Assembly (NCBI GenBank): GCA_020634115.1
Contig: JACKCH010000036.1
Location: 1-13,796 of the forward strand
DNA length: 13,796 nt
Source of the DNA: Anaerolineaceae bacterium
GTDB taxonomy: Bacteria > Chloroflexota > Anaerolineae > Aggregatilineales > Phototrophicaceae
Reading direction: 5' to 3'
Shown here: positions 1-6,942 of the stretch, in pieces
How positions within the stretch are numbered: the first letter of the stretch is position 1
Layout: each line of letters opens with the position of its first letter
Made by a program: the position numbers and the translations under genes
Notes under the pieces: model-generated
The model's input: only the letters and a program-made list of their open reading frames with translations
Databases searched by the model: none
What the model was told of the DNA's origin: nothing

Positions 1-1
1 G

Positions 2-493
2 CCATCCACCCCCATACCTACCCGCCTTCCGATCACGTTGATCGCGCCTGGCGAACTGCCGACTTCAACCTTTACCGATCCGGTACTGCGGTTAGGGGAA
101 TCGCTCTATTTTAGCAACTGTGCCCACTGTCACGGATATAACGGTGAAGGGCAGGTGGGGGCACTGGCTGAAAATACGCTGCAACTGGGGATGAAAACCG
201 TGCCGCCCCATAATGCTGATGGCAACCTGTGGCGCTACGCCGACCAGGTACTGGTGAGGACGATCCAACAGGGTATCATCAATCCGCTCAACCAGTTCCC
301 GATGCCCGCCTTTGGTGAAACGTTGAGCGAAGATGATATTCACGCACTGCTGGCGTTTATCCGGCTGTGGTGGACGGATGACCAGCGGGCGTATCAGGCC
401 GAGGTCACGGCAAACATGACGGCGCGTCTGGCAGGGTTATCAGGCGGATTGCCCACTGAAGAAGCACCTTTCCCCACCGCTACGCCAGAGTAG
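2..493 (+). CDS. Cytochrome c (class I) domain protein, 5'-truncated
   Basis: The frame is open from the window's left edge, so the gene begins outside it. A TTG at 38 could be read as a start, but the codons before it continue a Pro/Thr-rich stretch (PSTPIPTRLP), which looks like a linker following a missing signal or lipoprotein peptide. A single haem-attachment motif CAHCH follows, within FSNCAHCHGYNGEGQ, then a C-terminal helix region with FPMPAFGETLSEDDIHALLAFI. The Met of FPMPAFG is the likely sixth haem ligand. This is the usual order of a soluble mono-haem c-type domain that carries electrons outside the cytoplasmic membrane. The tail after the domain is again Pro/Thr-rich (PTEEAPFPTATPE). 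It converges on the MFS gene with a 48-bp gap. The redox partner cannot be told from this fragment. Confidence 0.88.
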   Translation, partial: PSTPIPTRLPITLIAPGELPTSTFTDPVLRLGESLYFSNCAHCHGYNGEGQVGALAENTLQLGMKTVPPHNADGNLWRYADQVLVRTIQQGIINPLNQFPMPAFGETLSEDDIHALLAFIRLWWTDDQRAYQAEVTANMTARLAGLSGGLPTEEAPFPTATPE

Positions 494-541
494 GGAGTCT
501 TCCGCCACCTCATATCTTGTTATTGCCAACTGAAAACTGGC

Positions 542-2770
542 TCATGCCACGCCGACTGCAAGCGTGTGCAGCGCCAGGAGCAGATATTCGGTATGTTCCG
601 CGCCGCTGGCCTCGAGCTGGTTGGCGCAGACGCTGAGAATAGTCTGACCCTCCGGGGTATACTGATCGGGCGGGAATGACCGGATGATCTCAACCAGGTG
701 TGCTGTGCCGCTGGCGAAGTCATCTAACGAGAAAACGTGGGCGCACTGGTCTAACCGGCGCTGCTCCCCGAAGGGCAGCGCGAGACGCCGTTTGCTGTTC
801 ATTACCATCTGGTAAACGGCGGTGGCGCGATCCTGACGGAACTGGCGCAGTAGCCGGATAAACAGGTGTTCCTGCCCGATCACCCGCGCCAACGCCAAAG
901 CCAGTTCCAATCGCGCCCCCTCGTTTGTGGTGTTTTCCAGTACGTCTAGCAGTATCGGAATCGCTCGGCTATCGCGCAGGCTTCCCAGCGCCGAAGCATA
1001 CGCGATGCGCAGCCCTTTATCCGTCTCATCCTCCAGGCGTTCCAGCAGCAGCGGCGCGATAGTGGTATCGCCCAGCGTCCCCAGCGCCCGCGCACAATGC
1101 ACCTGTATCGAGCGATAGGGGGCATCCAGCCCACGCCGCAGAGCTTCTATCCCCTTTGCGTCGCCCATTCGTCCCAGCGCCCAGGCCGCCACGACACTCA
1201 GCGAGATTTCTGTGCCATCCAGAATCTGGCACAGTGCCTCCACCAGCCGAGGGTCAGATTCCATCCGCGCAATCGAAATAATCGCCTCAAAGCGGACATT
1301 GAAGCGCGGGTCGCGCAGGGCTTCCAGCAGTTCCTCTACTGTGAGCAGGCTTTTCGTCTTGCCCATGCGTTCGGTCATCACCACTGCTGCCCGTTCATCC
1401 CGCGCCCGGTGATAGCGGAACATGGATTCAAAAGCCAACACCGGGTTGCCATGAATGAACAGGGTTGCGAATTCGCTCACACTCACTGGGCTGTCGGCCT
1501 TCACCCGGTAAAAAATCACGATGCTTACGACGGTCAGCACCAGCGCCAGGACGAACAGCGGGAAAAACGGGTCGAGCGTGAAAATCAGAAATTGCCCGGA
1601 TAGACCTTGCGTCAGATCAAGCAGACCACCGCCTACGACCTGGCTGACGCCCCCAATCAGCCCGACTGCGGCGTAATACACCGCCATATATTCCGAACGG
1701 TGTTGTTCGGGAACCACCCGCGTGTACAGTAGCCGCCCCGAACCAATCAGCCACGCAATGTCTACCGCCCCGCCAATCGCGGAGATCAGCAGCGCGGCAG
1801 TCAGACTCCAGTCAGAAAACCGGGGGATTAATATCCAGATCAGCGGCAGCAAAATCTTGACATATAACCCGGAAAGCAGCACCGGTTTACTGCCATAACG
1901 ATCCGCCGCCCACCCGACGAGATACGTCGCCACCAGCCCGCCCACCAGGGAGCCGATTTGCAAGGCGATCACCACCTGGCTATCCGTGAGTCCCACCTGT
2001 TGTTCTGCAAACAGCGGGAGAAACGAAGCCATCGGCGTTGTCCCAATCGTCAGGAGGCCCACCCCGGCGATATAGAGGAGCAGATTGTTGTCGCGCAGCG
2101 CCCGCAGCAGGTGACGGTGGGACATGCTGCTGGCATCGGTTTTCTTGATGGGTGCGCCACCGGGGATTTTCGAGGCTGACCATACCCCCAGCAGACCGAA
2201 CACCACCGCAATCGCAAACAGCAGCATAAAACGATCTAATCCGATAGACAGCCCCAGGACATAACCGGCGAGCGCGGTTGAGGCGATACCAATCAGGCGC
2301 GAGATAATCTCATTGACTGCCGCGTAACGCCCGCGAATCGTATTGGGGATATATTCCTGTCCCCAGGGTAGCAAACCGGTTTCAGCGATGGCCCGACACA
2401 GCGCGAATGCCGCCGCAAGGAAGATGACATACGCCAGGAGTACGTCATGACCGAATTGCGCCTGCACCCAGGGCGTCAGCAGAAAACCGGCGGTAGCGAC
2501 CTTACGCAGCCCCCAGAAAGTGACAAATGTGCGCTTGTAGCCAAACCGGGCGACTGCCGGGGCAATAAACAGGGCAACCAGGCCCGTGAATGGCATGAAG
2601 GAGAGTAAAAACCCAATTTGGGTTTTGCTAAATCCGAGTTCATCCAGGAACAGCACATACGCTGGCCCGAAAAACGTCAGCAGGGCGAAGATGGTGTTAA
2701 AGCCGCTGAATGCGGTATTCCAGCGCAGCTTGCGGATTTTCTCAGCGTTGGTCAAAGTTGATGTGGTCAT
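542..2770 (-). CDS. MFS transporter with C-terminal HEAT-repeat domain
   Basis: This 742-residue protein has two parts. Residues about 20-422 form a 12-helix major facilitator superfamily transporter. The loop between helices 8 and 9 carries the family motif as GWAADRYGSKP (286-296), and a weaker version, ARFGYKRTF, lies near 74-82. After a linker (about 423-475), residues about 478-640 form a HEAT-type alpha solenoid. Its units begin near 480, 509, 540, 571 and 603, a spacing of roughly 31 residues, and most end in ALG-x-x-x-D-type turns such as AWALGRMGD and ARALGTLGD. A helical region without clear repeats follows to the end. MFS proteins are usually about 400 residues, so the solenoid is a large extra module. 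As the C-terminus of a 12-helix MFS protein, it should be cytoplasmic and may bind a partner or regulator. The substrate is unknown. The start (ATG ending at 2770) fits the first helix; the ribosome-binding site is weak. Confidence 0.9.
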   Translation of the reverse strand: MTTSTLTNAEKIRKLRWNTAFSGFNTIFALLTFFGPAYVLFLDELGFSKTQIGFLLSFMPFTGLVALFIAPAVARFGYKRTFVTFWGLRKVATAGFLLTPWVQAQFGHDVLLAYVIFLAAAFALCRAIAETGLLPWGQEYIPNTIRGRYAAVNEIISRLIGIASTALAGYVLGLSIGLDRFMLLFAIAVVFGLLGVWSASKIPGGAPIKKTDASSMSHRHLLRALRDNNLLLYIAGVGLLTIGTTPMASFLPLFAEQQVGLTDSQVVIALQIGSLVGGLVATYLVGWAADRYGSKPVLLSGLYVKILLPLIWILIPRFSDWSLTAALLISAIGGAVDIAWLIGSGRLLYTRVVPEQHRSEYMAVYYAAVGLIGGVSQVVGGGLLDLTQGLSGQFLIFTLDPFFPLFVLALVLTVVSIVIFYRVKADSPVSVSEFATLFIHGNPVLAFESMFRYHRARDERAAVVMTERMGKTKSLLTVEELLEALRDPRFNVRFEAIISIARMESDPRLVEALCQILDGTEISLSVVAAWALGRMGDAKGIEALRRGLDAPYRSIQVHCARALGTLGDTTIAPLLLERLEDETDKGLRIAYASALGSLRDSRAIPILLDVLENTTNEGARLELALALARVIGQEHLFIRLLRQFRQDRATAVYQMVMNSKRRLALPFGEQRRLDQCAHVFSLDDFASGTAHLVEIIRSFPPDQYTPEGQTILSVCANQLEASGAEHTEYLLLALHTLAVGVA

Positions 2771-2812
2771 GAAATCAGTTTCACCATTGATGCCATTCCA
2801 ATGAGTACGCTT

Positions 2813-2818
2813 ATTATA
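2813..2818 (-). promoter_or_regulatory. Putative -10 box of the MFS-HEAT gene
   Basis: On the minus strand this reads a perfect TATAAT, 43 bases before the MFS start codon, so transcription would begin about 36 bases upstream of it. No good -35 hexamer is visible at 16-18 bp spacing (the sequence there reads CAGGTT), so the call rests mainly on the -10 match and its position. Confidence 0.45.
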
Positions 2819-2917
2819 AGTCCTCGTGGGAGAAAAACCTGTACCAATCCGGTCAGACTACGAATACCAAAGGATGCTCCTTGCCCCTGGCTACTGGCTT
2901 CTAGCCGCTAGCACTTC

Positions 2918-2985
2918 AGCTGGTTAGCATCTTAGCTGGTTAGCAATCCGGTCATGTAGCTAACCAGCTATCGAGCTAACCGGCA
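2918..2985. repeat. Symmetric array of an 11-bp unit with 16-bp period
   Basis: Two direct copies of AGCTGGTTAGC (2918-2928 and 2934-2944) are followed by two inverted copies, GCTAACCAGCT (2959-2969) and GCTAACCGGCA (2975-2985, one mismatch). Both pairs are spaced exactly 16 bp, so the whole 68 bp is an imperfect palindrome centred near 2951.5. The inner arms match over 12 bp, TAGCTGGTTAGC with GCTAACCAGCTA. A degenerate further copy with the same phase may lie at 2902-2912 (TAGCCGCTAGC). The array sits between the divergent MFS-HEAT and beta-propeller genes, so it is more likely a protein-binding or structural element than a terminator. It could instead be a dispersed intergenic repeat. Confidence 0.75.
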
Positions 2986-3054
2986 TTCACTGGCGCTCTC
3001 GCCAAGCCACACGTTAGAATACCGGATACACGAAGCATCGGGTTTGGATTATTT

Positions 3055-4185
3055 ATGAAAAAGTATGCGCTCAGTGTAACCGTTTTTCTGCTCTTGACCT
3101 TGCCCGCCGCCGCGCAGGAGCGCCCCGCGCCCACGCTGGAGGACTTTTGGGAAGGCCGCGCCGAGTGGGTGGTGGATATCGCGGATGTCGGCCTGCCGAT
3201 TGGGGAAAGCGATACGGTCTATATGGGCGATGGAGTCTATTGGTCGTACCTGCACGCCAGCGACCAATCCGCCGGGGTGATTGACCAGTGCGGCGAACCG
3301 GTGGCATTTCCTGGCTGCCTGACCCGCTGGGAAAGTACCGATAACGGCGTGAGCTTTAGCCTGTCCGCCCCGGTTTGTTCGATTCCCTGTGGGGAATGCC
3401 CGTGCGACGACCAGCGCGACCAGATCACCGCCCAGCAATATCCCCGCGTTTTCCGCACCGATGACACCTGGTATCTGGTTTACGAGTGGCACGCCCACGC
3501 CATCCTGCGAACCTCCCCGGATGGCCTCAACTGGTCAGATTGGGCGGAAGTCAGCTTCCCCAGCGGCACTTGGCCGAGTTCTTATATCCCGTGCAGCACC
3601 GTCGAGAAGATCGGCCCACACCCTAACATTCGCGGTGAGGTGCATGACTGCCTGGTGGGTGCGCCGCCGGGAGTGTATGTCGAAGGCGATACGCTCTATG
3701 TCTTCGTAGCGGCGGGTTCTGCGCCGGGACACCTGCGCTGTTACAAGGGCAATCGCTATGACGGGGCCGCCGATTTGCAGGTCTGCGATCATGACCCGTT
3801 GTTCTCCGGCGCGGCGGAGTACGGCCCACTGGACATCAGCGAAGGGGAGGCTATCGCGCCCTATTTCGACTTTCGCTATGTCAGTTCCGCCGATATCCTC
3901 CATGTGGGCGGTCACTACTACATGGCTTACGAGGGCGTGCGTGGCCCGGATGTGTTGGAACGCGGCATGGATACCCAGTTTGGCCTGGGATTCGCCCGTT
4001 CGGTGGGGGATGCGATAGACGGCGCGTGGGAGAAATTCCCCGGCAACCCGGTTTTATTCCCGGTGAGTTTCAATTTCGGGGTCGGCCATGCTGATCTGCT
4101 GGTGGTGGATGGCATCACCTATATGTACACCGCCACCTCGGAAACCGAGCGCGGGCGCTGGGTACTGCGCTGGGTCGGGGAATAG
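3055..4185 (+). CDS. Secreted cysteine-rich beta-propeller protein, GH43-like
   Basis: Residues 1-20 form a typical Sec signal peptide (MKKYALSVTVFLLLTLPAAA, then Q), which fixes the start at 3055. The mature part has repeated blade-like strands with aromatic ends: DGVYWSYLH, DDTWYLVYEWHAHAILRTSPDGLNW, GDTLYVFVAAG, GGHYYMAYEG and DGITYMYTATS, plus WEKFPGNPVLFP. This is the pattern of five-bladed propeller glycosidases of the GH43/GH32/GH130 type, where a blade often ends in W-x-K-x(2-3)-NPVL. Acidic residues that could be catalytic are present but I cannot assign them. Ten cysteines (79, 88, 108, 112, 115, 117, 180, 199, 229, 244) are unusual and include a tight cluster VCSIPCGECPC. It is probably an extracellular carbohydrate-active protein, but hydrolytic activity is unproven. 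A GT4 gene follows 74 bp downstream on the same strand. Confidence 0.75.
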   Translation: MKKYALSVTVFLLLTLPAAAQERPAPTLEDFWEGRAEWVVDIADVGLPIGESDTVYMGDGVYWSYLHASDQSAGVIDQCGEPVAFPGCLTRWESTDNGVSFSLSAPVCSIPCGECPCDDQRDQITAQQYPRVFRTDDTWYLVYEWHAHAILRTSPDGLNWSDWAEVSFPSGTWPSSYIPCSTVEKIGPHPNIRGEVHDCLVGAPPGVYVEGDTLYVFVAAGSAPGHLRCYKGNRYDGAADLQVCDHDPLFSGAAEYGPLDISEGEAIAPYFDFRYVSSADILHVGGHYYMAYEGVRGPDVLERGMDTQFGLGFARSVGDAIDGAWEKFPGNPVLFPVSFNFGVGHADLLVVDGITYMYTATSETERGRWVLRWVGE

Positions 4186-4259
4186 CGGGCAGGTCTGGTC
4201 AGGCCGGAGTCCGTCTGTTATGCTTGGTTTTGGCAGTGATATTTTGGGCAAGGAACACC

Positions 4260-5429
4260 ATGACGGAACACAACAACCTGGCGGGATTAGGGGTGTGCTG
4301 GTTGGGCGGCACGCGCTACACCAACCCGTTGAATCCCACGATCGATCACAAGTGGCGGGCTATGAGCGCCCTCGGCATCAACATGGTGATTATCGGGTTC
4401 GCCACTGGCAGTCGTCCCCGGCGCTTCACGCAGTATGCCCATTTTTACCTGATGCCGGAACTCCCCGCTTCGTTGCTGCGTTACCTGGAAATGTTTCTGG
4501 TCGCGCCCTGGATTCTGCTGTGGGCGGTTTTTCGGCATGACATCCGGGTGATTATCGCCCAGAGTCCCTTTGAAGGGGCAGTGGGGGCGTTCGTCAAAAA
4601 CATCTGCCGGATATTTGGCAAGCGGGTTGCGCTGGTGGTGGAAAATCACGGCGATTTTGAGGCCGGTATTTTCACACAGCGGCAGATCGCCCTCAGCGGG
4701 TTGTATCGCTGGTTTGGTGGGTGCTCACCGCGCTCGCTACGCCTTTCGCCACGCGGGCGGCTGCGGGCCGTTTCCAGCAGCACTGACGGCAGGTGGAACG
4801 CTGGTCGCCGGGGAAACCCGTTGAACAAGTTCGCCTGGGTGGATGTGGCGGCGGGGTGTCAGCGGGAAAAGCCGCTCTCGAGTGATGACTTGGTTTGTGC
4901 AGTGTCCTCATCCCCCGTAAAGGGATTACACCCTGCTGGTGCCTTCGCGCAGGTCGCCGGGGATAGGCCAGGGGCGCACCTGTGGCTGGTCGGCAAACCG
5001 GAAAATCTGGAATACGCCGCACAGCTTCACCAGCAGGTCGAACGGTTAGGGCTGGCCGAACGAGTGACATTTGTCGGGGCGGTGCCGCAGCGTGAGCTGG
5101 CTGGTTACATGGCGCGGGCGCGGGGGTTGGTGCTGGTCTCTAGTTCCGAAGGGCTGCCCCGCGTGGTGATTGAAGCCATGCTGGGGGGATTGGTCGTCAT
5201 CGCCAGCGCGGTTTCCGGGATTCCCGATGTGGTTCAGGATGGCGTCACTGGCTATCTTGTGCCGCCCGAAGATGTTCCGGCGCTCGTCCAGGCGTTACAG
5301 GCGTTGTTCGATAACCCGACCATTGATGAAATGGGTACACAGGCAGCGGCTTTTGCCCGGCAGTTCTTTTCCAGCGAGGCGTATGTAGAAGGCCACCGCC
5401 GGTTGATTGAAGCCGCTATCGAGAACTGA
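4260..5429 (+). CDS. GT4-family glycosyltransferase, frame scrambled internally
   Basis: The start is the ATG at 4260, preceded by AAGGAA four bases upstream; an in-frame TTG at 4224 lacks such a site. The 390-residue reading frame matches a GT-B retaining glycosyltransferase. The C-terminal half shows GAHLWLVGKPE, RVTFVGAVPQRELAGYMARA and the nucleotide-sugar motif SSEGLPRVVIEAM with E297 and E305 (E-x7-E). It would add sugars to a polysaccharide or glycolipid at the cytoplasmic face. Residues about 153-228 do not look like the family in this frame. Family-like pieces appear in the other two frames (RYAFRHA in the frame of 4735, QVERWSPGKPVEQ in that of 4790, VLIPRKG in that of 4904), alternating with pieces in frame (LRAVSSST, FAWVDVA, LSSDDLV). 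The gene therefore carries several compensating indels, from sequence error or real decay. Function is uncertain as it stands. Confidence 0.75.
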   Translation: MTEHNNLAGLGVCWLGGTRYTNPLNPTIDHKWRAMSALGINMVIIGFATGSRPRRFTQYAHFYLMPELPASLLRYLEMFLVAPWILLWAVFRHDIRVIIAQSPFEGAVGAFVKNICRIFGKRVALVVENHGDFEAGIFTQRQIALSGLYRWFGGCSPRSLRLSPRGRLRAVSSSTDGRWNAGRRGNPLNKFAWVDVAAGCQREKPLSSDDLVCAVSSSPVKGLHPAGAFAQVAGDRPGAHLWLVGKPENLEYAAQLHQQVERLGLAERVTFVGAVPQRELAGYMARARGLVLVSSSEGLPRVVIEAMLGGLVVIASAVSGIPDVVQDGVTGYLVPPEDVPALVQALQALFDNPTIDEMGTQAAAFARQFFSSEAYVEGHRRLIEAAIEN

Positions 5430-5538
5430 GTGTTTGCCCTCGTTCGTTCCGTCGCGGCCTGACGTGTCGAATCGCTGTTGAGAATCAAACTCTGGTGGGT
5501 AGGTTGCTGCCGCCTTTCTTTTCCCCACAAATTGCCTC

Positions 5539-5569
5539 TTGCATGTGACGTTGCGTCAGCTTGTATACT
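5539..5569 (+). promoter_or_regulatory. MerR-type promoter with 19-bp spacer
   Basis: The -35 box TTGCAT (5539-5544) and the -10 box TATACT (5564-5569) are separated by exactly 19 bp. MerR-family regulators act on promoters with over-long 19-20 bp spacers, which they untwist when activated. Transcription would start near 5576, about 30 bases before the MerR start codon at 5606, so the gene is probably autoregulated. Confidence 0.7.
5546..5558. promoter_or_regulatory. Operator palindrome inside the MerR promoter spacer
   Basis: TGACGTTGCGTCA is a perfect 5-bp inverted repeat with a 3-base centre, lying wholly between the -35 and -10 boxes. This is where MerR-family dimers bind. The downstream MerR/TipAS regulator is the obvious candidate ligand; that is inferred from position. 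Confidence 0.65.
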
Positions 5570-5605
5570 CACTTCAACGTAGTCAATAAAGGCTGAAATC
5601 TTTTC

Positions 5606-6364
5606 ATGTCTGAAATGCGCTACTTCAGCATCAGCGAATTTGCAAGGCGGACCGGCGTCACCGTGCGTACCCTCCGCTATTACGACCAGACCGGACTGCT
5701 CAAACCCTCGGCCTATTCTGAGTCCGGGCGGCGGTTGTATGTCGAGGCGGACTATGCCCGGATGCAGCAGATACTCACCCTAAAACTGATCGGGTTATCC
5801 CTGGCAGAAATTAAGAGCCTGTTGACGACAGACATGGTGGGAATTCAAACATTGATGGAACGCCAGAAGCAGGTTCTGGGAGAGCAGGTACGCCAGCTTA
5901 AACAGGTCATCCGGGCTATCGAACAAGCGCAGTGGGCATTGGATAACACGCAATCGCAGAATATAGAAGCGTTCATTCATATCATTAAGGCGGTCAGCAT
6001 GAACAATCAGGCGAATTGGTTTGATCAGTTTTTTACGGAGGAACAGAGGCAGCACCTGGCAGAATCCAGTGTACAGCAGTCGTATCAGGAACAGAAGAAG
6101 CAGGCCGAAGCCTGGAAAAAGCTCTTTACGGACATCCGAGAACACCTGGACACCGGTCAGGAGGACTTAAACACACAAGATCTGGTCAGTCGTTGGCATG
6201 ATTTGATGGCGCAGTACACCGGGGGTGATTCCGACCTCACGCTGCAACTCAATCAGGCCTATACCCATCTGGCTGATCTGGATAGTACACCGCAATCCGT
6301 ACAGGAATGGCTGGGGGAGGTACAAGCGGCCGCTGCATTTATTGTTTCCCGCTTTGCCGAATAG
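5606..6364 (+). CDS. MerR-family regulator with TipAS-like ligand domain
   Basis: Residues 5-73 form a winged helix-turn-helix of the MerR family: YFSISEFARRTGVTVRTLRY, then DQTGLLKPS and SGRRLYVEADYARMQQI. A coiled-coil dimerisation helix follows (about 85-120). The C-terminal half (about 130-250) resembles the TipAS antibiotic-recognition fold, with the stretches WFDQFFTEEQRQHL, DLVSRWHDLMAQYTGGD and AYTHLADLD. TipA-type regulators activate transcription, including their own, when a small molecule enters this domain. The protein has no cysteine at all, so the covalent thiopeptide capture known for TipAL is not possible here, and a metal-thiol sensor role is unlikely. The ligand is unknown. 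The start ATG lies 36 bases after the -10 box of its own MerR-type promoter. The HIT gene 95 bp downstream may or may not be under its control. Confidence 0.9.
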   Translation: MSEMRYFSISEFARRTGVTVRTLRYYDQTGLLKPSAYSESGRRLYVEADYARMQQILTLKLIGLSLAEIKSLLTTDMVGIQTLMERQKQVLGEQVRQLKQVIRAIEQAQWALDNTQSQNIEAFIHIIKAVSMNNQANWFDQFFTEEQRQHLAESSVQQSYQEQKKQAEAWKKLFTDIREHLDTGQEDLNTQDLVSRWHDLMAQYTGGDSDLTLQLNQAYTHLADLDSTPQSVQEWLGEVQAAAAFIVSRFAE

Positions 6365-6411
6365 GAGGCGGCCAATCGCAGGCCAGGCATCAGGGTTGAT
6401 GGCTTCCGATC

Positions 6412-6420
6412 TGCTATGAT
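6412..6420 (+). promoter_or_regulatory. Putative extended -10 promoter for the HIT gene
   Basis: TGCTATGAT reads as an extended -10 element (TGN followed by TATGAT) 39 bases before the HIT start codon. No convincing -35 box is visible at normal spacing; TTGATG at 6396 is too close, leaving 13 bp. This is a weak call. Confidence 0.35.
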
Positions 6421-6459
6421 GAAACACATCGAAACCCGATCATTTGGGGAGGAAACCGC

Positions 6460-6933
6460 ATGGCTTTAGCATGGATGCCGCCAGAAAAATGGGATGCACT
6501 GATACGCGGGGAGGACTGCCCGATGTGCGTCGAACTCGCATCTGGCGAACAGGTCAACCAATTCGGCTACACCATTGCTCAACTCGAAATGAGCGTGCTG
6601 CGCCTTTCCGTGAATCAGTTTTCGCCGGGTTACTGTGTACTGATCTGCAAGCAGCATGTCCCTGAACCCTACCACCTTTCCCCGGCAGACCGCAATCGGT
6701 TTTTCGAGGACATGATGCGGGCGGCGAATGCACTGGAACAGGTCTATCATCCTGCCAAGATGAATTTCCAGATATTAGGCAACGCGCTTCCACACCTGCA
6801 CTGCCACATCACGCCCCGTTATTATGGCGACCCCGCGCCGGGGATGCCGCTGAATCTGGCGGAATATGATAAGCGGCTATCTCCTGATGTATACCAGAAA
6901 CAGGTTGTCGCGATTCGGGCAGAGTTGGGATAA
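6460..6933 (+). CDS. HIT-family nucleotide-binding protein
   Basis: This 157-residue protein carries the histidine triad near its C-terminus as PHLHCHITPRYYGD, with H112, H114 and H116. The middle histidine is the usual nucleophile of HIT nucleotide hydrolases and transferases. An N-terminal C20-P-M-C23 pair resembles the zinc-binding CxxC found in many bacterial HIT proteins. FQILGNALPHLH fits the strand and loop before the triad. Family members hydrolyse small nucleotide conjugates such as AMP-lysine or dinucleoside polyphosphates in the cytoplasm; the exact substrate cannot be read from sequence. A strong ribosome-binding site GGGGAGG (6446-6452) supports the ATG at 6460. It ends 9 bases before the convergent carboxypeptidase gene. 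Confidence 0.93.
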   Translation: MALAWMPPEKWDALIRGEDCPMCVELASGEQVNQFGYTIAQLEMSVLRLSVNQFSPGYCVLICKQHVPEPYHLSPADRNRFFEDMMRAANALEQVYHPAKMNFQILGNALPHLHCHITPRYYGDPAPGMPLNLAEYDKRLSPDVYQKQVVAIRAELG

Positions 6934-6942
6934 ACAGCGCGA

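Noticed and set aside
1097..1603. 168-codon open frame on the plus strand inside the MFS-HEAT gene
   Set aside because: It lies wholly opposite a well-supported coding frame, has no recognisable domain, and its composition (His, Gln and Arg rich) is typical of an antisense shadow.
2902..2985. CRISPR array
   Set aside because: The units are only 11 bp, the spacing is 16 bp, copies are in both orientations, and no cas genes are present.
3049..3498. 149-codon open frame on the minus strand opposite the beta-propeller gene
   Set aside because: The plus-strand frame has a signal peptide and family-like blades; the minus frame is an uninterrupted shadow without motifs.
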